A stretch of 64,000 nt of DNA from Pseudogemmobacter lacusdianii (GCF_030848395.1 NZ_JAVDBT010000003.1:1-64000), one strand, 5' to 3'; numbered from the stretch's first letter, positions 52,983-61,771 are shown. The notes: generated by a model from the sequence alone, not told the origin. Made by a program: numbers and translations.

Positions 52983-53893
52983 CGATTGCTCTGACTTACT
53001 CCGCCGAAGTTGAAGCCGCCCGCGCCAATGGCGCGCCGATCGTGGCTTTGGAATCCACCATCATCACCCACGGCATGCCCTATCCGCAAAATGTGGCGAC
53101 CGCCGCAAGGGTCGAGGCGGAGATCCGCGCCGCCGGCGCCGTGCCTGCCACCATCGCCGTCATGGGGGGCAATCTGCACATCGGTCTGTCCGAGGCTGAG
53201 CTGCAAAGCCTTGGCCAAGCGCAAAATGTGGCCAAGCTTTCCCGCGCCGATCTGGCCGCTTGCGTCGCCACCGGCGGCACCGGCGCCACCACGGTCGCCG
53301 CAACGATGATCTGCGCCCGCCTCGCCGGGATCGAGGTCTTTGCCACCGGCGGCATCGGCGGCGTGCATCGCGGGGCTGAGCTGAGCTTTGACATCTCCGC
53401 CGATCTGGCCGAGCTGGCCCAGACCGCCGTCACCGTGGTGGCCGCTGGGGCAAAAGCCATCCTCGATCTGCCGAAAACCTTGGAATATCTTGAAACCCAA
53501 GGCGTGCCGGTCATTGCTTACGGTCAAGATGACTTCCCGGCCTTCTGGTCGCGCTCTTCGGGCCTCAAGGCACCTTTGCGCATGGACAGCGCCGCTCAGA
53601 TCGCCGCCGCCCACCGCATGCGCGCCGCTTTCGGCCTGCCCGGCGGCCAGCTTGTCGCCAACCCGATCCCGCACGCCGCCGAGATCCCGCGCGCTGAGAT
53701 CATGCCGGTGGTCGAGCAAGCTCTGGCTGAGGCCGAAGCCCAAGGCATCGCCGCCAAAGCTGTCACGCCTTTCCTCCTCCAACGGATCTTTGAGCTGACC
53801 GAGGGCCGCTCACTGCATTCCAATATCGAGCTTGTCTTGAACAACGCCCGGCTTGGCGCGGCGATCGCGGCAGAATTGGCCAAACAGCGCTGA
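52979..53893 (+). CDS. psuG: pseudouridine-5'-phosphate glycosidase
   Basis: A 304-residue cytosolic C-glycosidase of the IndA/PsuG family. Signatures: VALESTIITHGMPYPQN near the N-terminus, GGTGATTVAATMICA, FATGGIGGVHRGAE, the active-site-proximal VVAAGAKAILDLPKTLEYLETQGVPV and the C-terminal VTPFLLQRIFELTEGRSLHSNIELVLNNA. It starts at GTG 52979 inside the psuK stop (GTGA overlap), so both are made from one message. Function is secure from family identity. Confidence 0.95.
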   Translation: MTIALTYSAEVEAARANGAPIVALESTIITHGMPYPQNVATAARVEAEIRAAGAVPATIAVMGGNLHIGLSEAELQSLGQAQNVAKLSRADLAACVATGGTGATTVAATMICARLAGIEVFATGGIGGVHRGAELSFDISADLAELAQTAVTVVAAGAKAILDLPKTLEYLETQGVPVIAYGQDDFPAFWSRSSGLKAPLRMDSAAQIAAAHRMRAAFGLPGGQLVANPIPHAAEIPRAEIMPVVEQALAEAEAQGIAAKAVTPFLLQRIFELTEGRSLHSNIELVLNNARLGAAIAAELAKQR

Positions 53894-53974
53894 AATTAAG
53901 CCTTTGATTTCCCAGAGCGTCCTTGCACAGTGCAGGGGCGGCTCCCTAAATTGGGGGCAAATAGGGTATTGCGA

Positions 53975-54652
53975 ATGTCTGAACTGCCTCCGACCCGGCG
54001 CGGCTTTCTGGCCAGCCTGCGCGCCAGCTTTCTGACCGGCCTTGTCGTCGTTCTGCCGATCGGCCTGACGATCTATTTCGTCTGGGCGGTGATCGGCTGG
54101 ATCGACGGCTGGATCTTGCCGCTGATCCCACCATGGTATCGCCCCGATGCTTTGATGCGCGATTGGTTCGGGCCGGAATATGAATTTCCGGTGCGCGGCG
54201 TTGGCGTCTTGGTCTTCCTTGTCTTCACCATCCTTGTCGGCTGGATGGCCAAGGGTCTGATCGGCCGCTCGATCATCCGCCAAGGCGAGATGATGGTTGA
54301 CCGCATGCCAGTGGTCCGCTCGATCTACGGCGGCATCAAGCAAATCGCCGAGACGTTCTTTAACAAAAAAGAGCAAAGCTTCGACAAGGTGGTGCTGGTC
54401 GAGTTTCCCCGCGCTGGCTCATGGGCGCTTGGCTTTGTCTCAACCCGGCCCAAGGGCGAGCTTGCTGACAAGCTGGCTTTGATGAGCCCCGAGATGTCGG
54501 CGGTCTTCGTTGGCCTCACGCCCTTCACCTCGGGTATGCTTCTCTTCGTGCCGACCAAGGATCTGGTCGAGCTGGATATGGGTGTCGATGATGCGGCCAA
54601 GCTCATCGTCTCGGGCGGGCTGGTCTATCCTTTGCCGAAAGAGCTGCGCTAA
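53975..54652 (+). CDS. DUF502 family membrane protein
   Basis: A 225-residue protein with two membrane helices (about 20-48 and 72-95; RASFLTGLVVVLPIGLTIYFVWAVIGWID, VRGVGVLVFLVFTILVGWMAKGLIGR) followed by a soluble domain with MPVVRSIYGGIKQIAETF, ALGFVSTRPKG, VFVGLTPFTSGMLLFVP. This is the DUF502 family, widespread in Proteobacteria, function unknown. The ATG at 53975 gives the family N-terminus; the longer upstream frame is rejected. It is 81 bp after psuG. Confidence 0.9.
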   Translation: MSELPPTRRGFLASLRASFLTGLVVVLPIGLTIYFVWAVIGWIDGWILPLIPPWYRPDALMRDWFGPEYEFPVRGVGVLVFLVFTILVGWMAKGLIGRSIIRQGEMMVDRMPVVRSIYGGIKQIAETFFNKKEQSFDKVVLVEFPRAGSWALGFVSTRPKGELADKLALMSPEMSAVFVGLTPFTSGMLLFVPTKDLVELDMGVDDAAKLIVSGGLVYPLPKELR

Positions 54653-54657
54653 GACGC

Positions 54658-55686
54658 TTAGGTCAGCATCCCGCGCAGATCGACCGGCGGGGTGGCAGCG
54701 ATGCCGCCCTTGGCGCGGGTCAGGAAATCCGCCCCGCGCGCCCTGCCCGCCTGATACATCTTCTCGATCAGCTCTCCGGTCGGCTGCAGCTTCGATGACC
54801 CGCTCAACTCATTCATCAAAGCATCATCAGCGATCAGATGGATGCGCACATCCTTCATCTGACCCTCCTCAATGCGGCCCTGCTCGATCAGGCGGTGCAC
54901 GAAAGCAATCGCGCGCAGCTCGCCCATCAAAGGCGCATTGAAGCCGATCTCATTGACCCGGTTCTGAATATCCAGCGGCGTCTCGGGCAAAACCTCACGC
55001 CGCAACGGGTTCACCTGCACCACCACGATGTCATCGGGCAGTTCGGCATGAAACAGCGGCCAGAGCGAGGGGTTGCCCGAAAAGCCGCCGTCCCAATAGG
55101 CCTCGCCCTCGATCTCGACCGCGCGAAAGGCGGTGGGCAAGCAGGCCGAGGCCATCACCGCCAAGGGCGTCACCTCTGTGCCGCGAAAGAGCCGCACCTT
55201 GCCGCTGCGCACATTGGTGGCGCCAATGTAAAGCCGCGGGCCCTGCGCTGCCGCCACCGCGTCGAAATCGATCAGATTAATGACCGGCTCCAAAGGGTTG
55301 GCCGTATCCACCCCGGCGCTATAGGGCGACCAAAGCTGGGTCATCAAACCGGCGGGGTTAAAGGGCAAAAGGCTTTCCGCCGCTTGCTGCCAGAACCTAT
55401 AGCCCGGCACGAAGGGCTGCACCCATGGCATCGAGCGGAAGTCGCCGATCGCCGCCACCGCCTCCCAAACCTGCCGCAAGACCCGCCGTGCCTCATCCGC
55501 ACCGCCCTGCACCATACCCGCCTTCAGCGCCGCGCCATTCAGCGCCCCGGCCGAGGTGCCTGAGATCGCGGCGATCTCAAAGCGGTCTTCCTCTAGCAGC
55601 CGATCCAGCACGCCCCAAGTGAAGGCGCCATGCGCGCCGCCGCCTTGCAGCGCCAAACTGACCTTGTCGCGCTGAGCCCCGCTCAA
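54658..55686 (-). CDS. patatin-like phospholipase
   Basis: A 342-residue serine hydrolase of the patatin family. The oxyanion loop GGGAHG (15-20), nucleophile S45 in G-T-S-A-G (43-47) and catalytic D199 in the D-G-G motif (YWDGGFSGN) are all present, so it should be active as a lipid acyl hydrolase. A signal peptide is absent, suggesting cytoplasmic action. Its start overlaps the stop of the 3-hydroxybutyrate dehydrogenase gene by 4 bases, linking it to polyhydroxybutyrate metabolism, where patatin-like enzymes can degrade intracellular PHB granules; the link is an inference from gene order. Confidence 0.9.
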   Translation of the reverse strand: MSGAQRDKVSLALQGGGAHGAFTWGVLDRLLEEDRFEIAAISGTSAGALNGAALKAGMVQGGADEARRVLRQVWEAVAAIGDFRSMPWVQPFVPGYRFWQQAAESLLPFNPAGLMTQLWSPYSAGVDTANPLEPVINLIDFDAVAAAQGPRLYIGATNVRSGKVRLFRGTEVTPLAVMASACLPTAFRAVEIEGEAYWDGGFSGNPSLWPLFHAELPDDIVVVQVNPLRREVLPETPLDIQNRVNEIGFNAPLMGELRAIAFVHRLIEQGRIEEGQMKDVRIHLIADDALMNELSGSSKLQPTGELIEKMYQAGRARGADFLTRAKGGIAATPPVDLRGMLT

Positions 55687-56456
55687 AGCGCCGTCCAGCC
55701 GCCATCAAGTGAGATCGTCGTCCCGGTGACCTGCTCGGCATAAGCGCTGCACAGCCAAACCGTGGTGCCGCCGATCTGCTCGGTGGTGGCAAAGGTCTTG
55801 CTCGGCTGGCGCTCCAGCATCACCTCCCGGATCACCGTCTCGCGGTCCATCCCATGCACCTTCATCTGCTCGGGGATCTGCGCCTCGACCAAAGGTGTCA
55901 GCACATAGCCCGGACAGATCGCATTGCAGGTGATGCCTTGGCCTGCCGTCTCCAGCCCCACGGTCTTGGTCAGCCCGACCACACCATGTTTGGCCGCAAC
56001 ATAGGCGCCTTTATAAGGGCTTGCGGTCAATCCATGCGCCGAGGCGATATTGACGATCCGGCCCCAACCCTTCGCGCGCATCCCCGGCAAAGCCGCTGCC
56101 GTGGTGTGAAAGACCGAACTCAGATTGATCGCCAAGATCGCATCCCATTTGTCGGTCGGAAATGTATCAATCGCGCTCACGAATTGAATGCCCGCGTTAT
56201 TCACCAAAATATCGCAGCCCCCGGCCTTTTCAATCAAAGCCCGGCATTCCGCCCCTTTCGACATATCAGCGGCAATATAGCGCACCGTCACGCCATGGCG
56301 GCGGCCCATCTCAGCCGCCAATGCATGATCTTCATCGCGGTCGGTGAAGCTGTTGATCACCACCTCGGCCCCGGCGCGGGCCAACTCTTCGGCCACCCCA
56401 AGTCCAATGCCCGAGTTCGACCCGGTGACGATGGCGCGTTTTCCGTTCAGCCTCAT
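55683..56456 (-). CDS. bdhA: 3-hydroxybutyrate dehydrogenase
   Basis: A 257-residue short-chain dehydrogenase/reductase that oxidises D-3-hydroxybutyrate to acetoacetate. NAD-binding TGSNSGIG (11-18), NNAGIQ (86-91), catalytic S139, Y152 and K156, and the family C-terminus QIGGTTVWLCSAYAEQVTGTTISLDGGWTAL-like end identify it. The specific match to D-beta-hydroxybutyrate dehydrogenase comes from VNNAGIQFVSAIDTFP and NAICPGYVLTPLVEAQIPEQ. The ATG at 56456 has GGAGG 5 bases upstream. It is first in an operon with the patatin-like gene. Confidence 0.92.
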   Translation of the reverse strand: MRLNGKRAIVTGSNSGIGLGVAEELARAGAEVVINSFTDRDEDHALAAEMGRRHGVTVRYIAADMSKGAECRALIEKAGGCDILVNNAGIQFVSAIDTFPTDKWDAILAINLSSVFHTTAAALPGMRAKGWGRIVNIASAHGLTASPYKGAYVAAKHGVVGLTKTVGLETAGQGITCNAICPGYVLTPLVEAQIPEQMKVHGMDRETVIREVMLERQPSKTFATTEQIGGTTVWLCSAYAEQVTGTTISLDGGWTAL

Positions 56457-56589
56457 GCCGACCTCCATGCTGCGGTTGCGGCAAGATTATAGGTCAGCGC
56501 GCCGAAAGAAAGCCCATGCCGGCGGATTGGCGCCGAGCGCCCCCATTGGTGCCGCGCTTGTGACTGGCAGCCCCCGCGCGGCGCGTGGC

Positions 56590-56620
56590 AAAAAAAAAAC
56601 GCTGGCGCAAGGCCAGCGTT
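56590..56620 (-). terminator. strong minus-strand terminator upstream of bdhA
   Basis: A 9-bp perfect stem AACGCTGGC / GCCAGCGTT around CTTGC (minus strand), followed by ten T (56599-56590). It points toward bdhA, so it would end transcripts arriving from the right, yet no annotated minus-strand gene lies there. Confidence 0.88.
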
Positions 56621-56777
56621 AAGTCGTTGAGGCAGGTTTCATACAGGCAAGAAACCTATCGAGCAGTAGGCCCTTTATATCCTTCTCGATCGGGATGGCC
56701 AAGCTAAAAGTTTGAAAACCCATGACCTCGGGCGTAACTTGCCACAAAGGCCAGAACCCGAAGGGACCGTTTCCGAA

Positions 56778-58607
56778 ATGCGATATCCAACTCCATCCGC
56801 CCTGCGCACTGCGATCCTTGGGGCGGCCCTGATTCTCGGCGGCCCTCTCAGCCTTGGTTTCGCCCATGCAGAGCCGCGTCATGGCATAGCTATGTATGGA
56901 GAACCGGCACTTCCCCCTGATTTTGTGTCCCTGCCACAGGTCAACCCCGATGCGCCGCAAGGCGGCAGCTTCCGCTGGGGAGAGGCTGGCAGCTTCGACA
57001 GCCTCAACCCGTTCATCACCAAAGGCCGCCCCGCTTCTGGCATCAACACTCTGGTGATCGAGACGCTGATGGGCCGCAATTATGACGAGCCCTTCTCGCT
57101 TTACGGCCTTCTGGCCGAATCGGTCGATACCGATGAGGCCCGCAGTTTCGTAGAATTTACCTTGCGTGAAGAGGCCCGATTCTCTGACGGCTCTGCGGTC
57201 ACTGTCGAAGACGTGATGTGGTCGGTCGAGACCTTGGGCACCCAAGGCAACGCCCGCTACGCCGCCGCTTGGGGCAAGATCGCCTCGATGGAGCAAACCG
57301 GACCCCGTTCGGTCCGCTTCACCTTCAATGTCGAAGACCGCGAACTGCCGCTGATCATCGGCCTGCGCCCGATCCTGAAAAAGGCGCAATGGGACGGCAA
57401 GGACTTCACCCAATCCTCGCTTGACGCCCCGATCGGTTCCGGCCCTTACCTCGTCGACCGGATGGAGCCGGGCAGCTTCATTTCCTTCCGCAAAGATCCC
57501 AATTGGTGGGGCAAGGATCTGAATTTTAATCGTGGCCTCTGGAACTTAGACGAAATCCGTTATGATTATTTCACAAATGCCCAAGCCATATTCGAGGCGT
57601 TTAAGGCGGGCGAACTTTCCGCCTATAACGAAAGCAATGCCTCGCGCTGGGGCACCAATTACGACTTCCCGGCTGTGAAGTCGAAAGCCATCGTGAAAAG
57701 CGAAATCCCGCACCGCCGCCCCTCGGGGATTGAAGGTCTGGCCTTCAACACCCGCAAACCGCTCTTCGCCGATTGGCGGGTGCGCGAGGCGCTGATCCTG
57801 TCCTTCAACTTTGAATTCATCAACCAAACCCTGAATGCGGGCATCTTGCCGCGCATCTCCAGCTACTTTGGCAATTCGGCCTTGGGCATGGCCCCCGGCC
57901 AACCCGCCGAAGGCCGCGAGCTGGAGCTGCTGACCCCCTTCGCAGCCGATCTGCCGCTTGGCACGATCGAGGGCTATGCTTTGCCGGTCTCGGATGGCAG
58001 CGCGGGCAACCGGCGCAACATCCGCGCCGCTGCGGCGCTGTTGGAAGAGGCGGGCTGGAGCGTCGGCACGGACGGCGTGTTGCGCAACGCCACCGGTGAG
58101 GCCTTCAGCTTTGAGATCCTTCTGTCGAACGGCCAAGACGACCTCGCCGCCGCCACCGCGATCTGGACCGAGGCTTTGCGTCCCTTGGGCATCACCGCCC
58201 GCGTCACCATGGTCGATGATGCGCAATATAAAGAGCGCACCAACGCCTATAACTTTGATATGACGCATTATATTCGCGGCCTCACCCTCTCGCCTGGCAA
58301 TGAGCAGATCCTTTACTGGGGCCGCGCAGGCGTTGACCAACCGGGCAGCCGCAACTGGCCCGGCATCAACTCCGAGGCTGTGGAAGCGCTGATCGCTGCC
58401 ATGGTCTCGGCCAAGGACCGGGCAGAGTTCGAAGCCGCCACCCGCGCTTTGGACCGCGTGCTGACCGCAGGGCGCTATGTGATCCCAATCTGGTATTCCG
58501 ATGTCGCTCGGCTCGCGCATAAATCAGATCTGCGCTACTCCAAGCAGATCCCCCTCTACGGACATTGGCTTGGCTTCATGCCCGACACTTGGTGGCAGGA
58601 AAACTAA
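56778..58607 (+). CDS. ABC transporter substrate-binding protein, family 5 (YejA-like)
   Basis: A 609-residue periplasmic binding protein of the oligopeptide class. The ATG at 56778 is chosen because it gives a signal peptide (LRTAILGAALILGGPLSLGFAHA, cleavage near 29/30). The mature protein has the SBP5 pattern: GGSFRWGEAGSFDSLNPF, the LAESVDTDEARSFVEFTLREEARFSDG segment, VTVEDVMWSVE, and a late HWLGFMPDTWW ending, as in YejA, which carries microcin C-type peptides. No yejBEF-like permease or ATPase genes follow; a small lipoprotein and a kinase come next, so the binding protein is an orphan here. Confidence 0.9.
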   Translation: MRYPTPSALRTAILGAALILGGPLSLGFAHAEPRHGIAMYGEPALPPDFVSLPQVNPDAPQGGSFRWGEAGSFDSLNPFITKGRPASGINTLVIETLMGRNYDEPFSLYGLLAESVDTDEARSFVEFTLREEARFSDGSAVTVEDVMWSVETLGTQGNARYAAAWGKIASMEQTGPRSVRFTFNVEDRELPLIIGLRPILKKAQWDGKDFTQSSLDAPIGSGPYLVDRMEPGSFISFRKDPNWWGKDLNFNRGLWNLDEIRYDYFTNAQAIFEAFKAGELSAYNESNASRWGTNYDFPAVKSKAIVKSEIPHRRPSGIEGLAFNTRKPLFADWRVREALILSFNFEFINQTLNAGILPRISSYFGNSALGMAPGQPAEGRELELLTPFAADLPLGTIEGYALPVSDGSAGNRRNIRAAAALLEEAGWSVGTDGVLRNATGEAFSFEILLSNGQDDLAAATAIWTEALRPLGITARVTMVDDAQYKERTNAYNFDMTHYIRGLTLSPGNEQILYWGRAGVDQPGSRNWPGINSEAVEALIAAMVSAKDRAEFEAATRALDRVLTAGRYVIPIWYSDVARLAHKSDLRYSKQIPLYGHWLGFMPDTWWQEN

Positions 58608-58643
58608 GCCAAACCACAGCGCCTATGGGCGTGATTTTGAAGT

Positions 58644-58672
58644 GCTTTATCGCCGGTAATCGGCGATAAAGC
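58644..58672 (+). terminator. hairpin after the binding-protein gene
   Basis: 12-bp perfect stem GCTTTATCGCCG (58644-58655) / CGGCGATAAAGC (58661-58672) around GTAAT, 37 bases after the stop. No T-run; possibly a weak or Rho-assisted terminator. Confidence 0.6.
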
Positions 58673-58732
58673 TGCAGCGCCCCCAATCAGGGCCCAAGCA
58701 TAAACGAAACGCTGTCAGATTAAGGAAGCTCT

Positions 58733-58852
58733 ATGAAACGGATGATCCTTCTCGCCCTCGCCCTCAGCGCGCTGTCCGCTTGCAACACGGTTGCCGGCGT
58801 TGGCGAAGATGTCGCGGGCGGCGCCCGCACGGTTCAAGGCTGGGTCGGCTGA
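58733..58852 (+). CDS. entericidin-like small lipoprotein
   Basis: A 39-residue protein with a lipoprotein signal: M-K-R then hydrophobic MILLALALSALSA and lipobox LSAC with C17, followed by NTVAGVGEDVAGGARTV, the classic entericidin EcnA/EcnB tail. AAGGAAG precedes the ATG. Entericidins are toxin/antidote lipoproteins in enterobacteria, but single alphaproteobacterial members are envelope-stress proteins of unclear role. It has only a single copy here, with no visible partner. Its last 19 bases overlap the 3' end of the kinase gene on the other strand. Confidence 0.88.
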   Translation: MKRMILLALALSALSACNTVAGVGEDVAGGARTVQGWVG

Positions 58853-60288
58853 TCCAAGGCCACTGGCTTGGGCAGGGGCGCACCCTGCCCTTCGCGCAAG
58901 CGCACCACCGTGACCGAGCAGGCCGCCTCGGCCACCACCTGCGCCGAGACAGACCCCAGATAGCGCCGCGCCGTTGATGAGCCGCGCGCGCCCATCACAA
59001 TATGATCCGCCATGTTCTGCGTGGCAAAATCGATGATCGCCTGCGCCGGATTGCTGCCCTCCAGCACCGAAAAGGTCAGCCGCTCTTGCGGCAAAGCAAT
59101 CTCATCGCCCCAAGCGCGCAGCTGCAAGAGCCTTTGCACATGCAGATGCTGGCCGTCCGCATCGGTCATTTGATCGATCCCCAGGCGCGCGGTCTTGATC
59201 ACATTCACACAAGCGATCCGCGCATCGGGCGCATTGACCAGCATCCGCTTGATCTGACGGCGCAAAGTATTGGCCAGCTTCTCGCCCTCGGGCGTCAGAT
59301 CCACCGCCACCACGATGATCGGCACCGAGGCGATTTGCGCGCCAATGAAATCTGCCGGACGGAAGCTTTGCATCTTGCGCAATGCGCGCCAGCGATCAAA
59401 CACCCGCAGCCAGCCGTCGCGCTTCACCTTGCGCCCGCGCGCGGTGATCTGCACCTGCGCCGGATGCGCCAAATCAAAGCCCATCTGCGCCGCCGATTGG
59501 TACCGCCGCAGGGGATCCACCTCTAGTGCGTGCAGGATAACCTCTTGCAGCCATTCGGGTATCTCGGGCCGATGCAGGCGCGGCGGCACCGGATCACGCC
59601 AAAGGCGCTTGCGCACCCCGCGCAAGGTTTCAGGCGTGCCGAAGGGCTGCTTTCCGGTGCAAAGCCCGTATAACAGCACCCCCAAAGCAAAAAGATCAGA
59701 CCGAGGATCATCCCGGCATCGCAGGTATTGCTCGGGCGCGATATAGGGATAAGTCCCCATCGGGATGCGAAACTCTTCGGCCAGAAGGTCGGGCAGCTGC
59801 GCATGCCGCGACAGGCCATAATCCACCAGCACCATCTCGCCACTGGCGCGTTGCAGGAAATTCTCCGGCTTCAGATCCAGATGGATCACCTTCTGGCGGT
59901 GCAAATCCGCCACCGCCTGCACCATCTTCGCAATGATCTCCACCGCCTCAGATATCGGCAGCGGCGCGCGCAAAAACGTCTCCAGAAACGATCCACCTTG
60001 GATCTTTTCGGTGACGATATAGGGCATCACATCAAAATCACCGAGGCCGATGACCTTCGGCACATGCGGCCCGGAAAGCCGCGGCATGATCATCTGCTCG
60101 ACCTCGAAGCCCACGATGGTTGGCCCATCATCGCCGTCCAAAATCGTCGGCACCTTCATCACCATCGGCAGATCTTGGGCCAAACCGTCGCTGCGGCTCA
60201 CCTCCCAGATCGTTGCAAAACCGCCCTTATGCAGCTGCGCGCCAAGGGTGAAGCCGTCGATCTGCAAGCCTTGATAGGGACGAATCAT
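58834..60288 (-). CDS. Ser/Thr protein kinase with C-terminal UspA domain
   Basis: A 484-residue fusion. The N-terminal Hanks-type kinase (about 8-275) has VMK with the catalytic K45, HLDLKPEN (D138, K140, N143), a DYG in place of DFG (156-158), and Y-I-A-P-E (182-186), so it should be active. After a basic linker (about 280-315), residues 323-463 form a UspA-like domain with VVAVDLTPEGEKL and the ATP-binding loop G433-x2-G436-x8-G445-S446, one residue shorter than the usual G-x2-G-x9-G. No membrane span is visible. The metallophosphoesterase gene upstream is separated by one base, suggesting a coupled kinase/phosphatase-type unit. Confidence 0.92.
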   Translation of the reverse strand: MIRPYQGLQIDGFTLGAQLHKGGFATIWEVSRSDGLAQDLPMVMKVPTILDGDDGPTIVGFEVEQMIMPRLSGPHVPKVIGLGDFDVMPYIVTEKIQGGSFLETFLRAPLPISEAVEIIAKMVQAVADLHRQKVIHLDLKPENFLQRASGEMVLVDYGLSRHAQLPDLLAEEFRIPMGTYPYIAPEQYLRCRDDPRSDLFALGVLLYGLCTGKQPFGTPETLRGVRKRLWRDPVPPRLHRPEIPEWLQEVILHALEVDPLRRYQSAAQMGFDLAHPAQVQITARGRKVKRDGWLRVFDRWRALRKMQSFRPADFIGAQIASVPIIVVAVDLTPEGEKLANTLRRQIKRMLVNAPDARIACVNVIKTARLGIDQMTDADGQHLHVQRLLQLRAWGDEIALPQERLTFSVLEGSNPAQAIIDFATQNMADHIVMGARGSSTARRYLGSVSAQVVAEAACSVTVVRLREGQGAPLPKPVALDQPTQP

Positions 60289-60289
60289 G

Positions 60290-61030
60290 CTATCTTCCCT
60301 CGCTCAACCGCTGCGCCAAGCTTTCTGGCAGCCCCGCTGCGCGGATTTTTTCAGCCGTTTTGGCAAAATCCGCCGGGCTGCGGCGGAAGGTCAGCTCATG
60401 GCTCTCGCTGTCAAAGAGCGCCCATCCCGCCTGCGCCACCCCATCGCGCGGCTGCCCGACCGAGCCGACCACCGCCAACCAACGCCGCGAGCGCAACAAT
60501 GGGATCGCGAAGCCGGTGCGAAAACTTTGCGCCCGCGCCACCCCTTGCCGGTCGCAATGCACCAGCAAAGGCACATGCACATGGCCGCAAAAGATCACCT
60601 TGGCATCCGAGCTGCGAAACGATCCAATCGCCTTGGTGTCCGAGCTGACATAGCGCCATTCCTCTGGCGCATCAGCGCTGGCATGGCTGAAAAGCAACGC
60701 GCCCAGCCGCTCGGTATAGGGCAAACCGCCCAAATAGGCCTTCTGCGCGCCGTTCAGCCGGGTCTCGGTCCAATCCATCGCCTTGCGCGCGGTGCTCGAC
60801 ATCTCCTCCGCCGCGCCCGAGGCCGCGTTGTCATGGTTGCCGCGCAAAACCAAAGCGCCCGAGGCATGTAAGTCCATCGCGCGCTCAACGCACCATTCCG
60901 GGTCCGGCCCATAGCCGACGATATCGCCCAAGAGCACCAGCCGCTCCGCGCCATGCGCCGCAGCATCGCGCAGGACCGCCTCAAACCCCTCACGATTGCC
61001 GTGGATGTCGCTTAGGATCGCCAGCCGCAT
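60290..61030 (-). CDS. metallophosphoesterase (YfcE/ApaH-like fold)
   Basis: A 246-residue calcineurin-type phosphoesterase. All di-metal motifs are present: SDIHGN (7-12), GDIVGYGPDP (35-44), GNHD (64-67), a histidine in SHASAD (115-), and GHVH (near 149). It fits small cytosolic phosphodiesterases and phosphatases, including Ap4A or protein phosphatases, without a clear substrate. It lies one base upstream of the kinase-UspA gene on the same strand and is likely co-translated; reversal of the kinase's phosphorylation is an attractive but unproven role. Confidence 0.9.
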   Translation of the reverse strand: MRLAILSDIHGNREGFEAVLRDAAAHGAERLVLLGDIVGYGPDPEWCVERAMDLHASGALVLRGNHDNAASGAAEEMSSTARKAMDWTETRLNGAQKAYLGGLPYTERLGALLFSHASADAPEEWRYVSSDTKAIGSFRSSDAKVIFCGHVHVPLLVHCDRQGVARAQSFRTGFAIPLLRSRRWLAVVGSVGQPRDGVAQAGWALFDSESHELTFRRSPADFAKTAEKIRAAGLPESLAQRLSEGR

Positions 61031-61147
61031 CCGCCCCTCCCGCTGCGCATGGCGCGACGATAAAAGCAGCTCGCCCTAAGGACAATGCGACAAATCAAGC
61101 GCTTGGGGCTTAAAGACCCGCGATCAAGCCAGCGGTCAGACCCTTGG

Positions 61148-61771
61148 TCAAACCAGCGAGGTCACCCAAAGCAAAGTCGCATCATCCTCGGAAAGGCTGA
61201 TGACATTATGACCCATCGAGCCGTCATAATAGGCGCTGTCACCGCGTTTCAGGTCCACCGGCTCATAGAACTCGGTGTAAAGCCGGACAACGCCGGTCAA
61301 GACATACAAGAATTCCTCGCCGTCATGGCGCACCCAGCCGTCGAAATCGTCAAAGGATCGCGCCCGGATCACCGCGCGATAGGGCAACATCTGCTTCTTG
61401 CGCAGGCCCGTGGCCATCAGCTCATGCTCATAGGTCGCGGTGGCATTGGCCTGCCCTTCGCCCATTTTCGTCACCGCCATCCGGCCATTGACCTGCGGCC
61501 GCGAGGGCGGCGTGAAGAGCTGCGGCACCGAGATCGCCAAGCCCTGCGCCAGCTTTTTCAGCGCCTCATAGGTGGGCGACATCTGCCCGTTTTCAATCTT
61601 TGACAGCGTCGAGCGGGCCAGCCCTGCCTGCGCTGCGGCCTGCTCTAAGGTCCAGCCGCGCGATTTGCGCAGCTCGCGCACGCGGGCGGCAAGGTCCAGC
61701 TGCTCTGGTTGCGGCGTGCTGCCCTCTTCTCGGGCAATTCGGATCAGGCTTTTGGGATCTGTGGTGCGCAT
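61148..61771 (-). CDS. XRE family regulator with C-terminal cupin domain
   Basis: A 207-residue regulator: N-terminal HTH_3 domain (about 27-80; AARVRELRKSRGWTLEQAAAQAGLARSTLSKIENGQMSP) and a C-terminal cupin_2 barrel (about 110-200) with WVRHDGEEFLYVLTGVVRLY and GDSAYYDGSMGHNVISL, which holds a small effector. This class represses neighbouring catabolic genes and is released by a ligand. The ATG at 61771 is chosen; the longer frame upstream lacks family features. It is divergent from the acyl-CoA synthetase operon over 67 bp that holds a palindrome, so it is the likely regulator of that operon. Confidence 0.9.
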   Translation of the reverse strand: MRTTDPKSLIRIAREEGSTPQPEQLDLAARVRELRKSRGWTLEQAAAQAGLARSTLSKIENGQMSPTYEALKKLAQGLAISVPQLFTPPSRPQVNGRMAVTKMGEGQANATATYEHELMATGLRKKQMLPYRAVIRARSFDDFDGWVRHDGEEFLYVLTGVVRLYTEFYEPVDLKRGDSAYYDGSMGHNVISLSEDDATLLWVTSLV

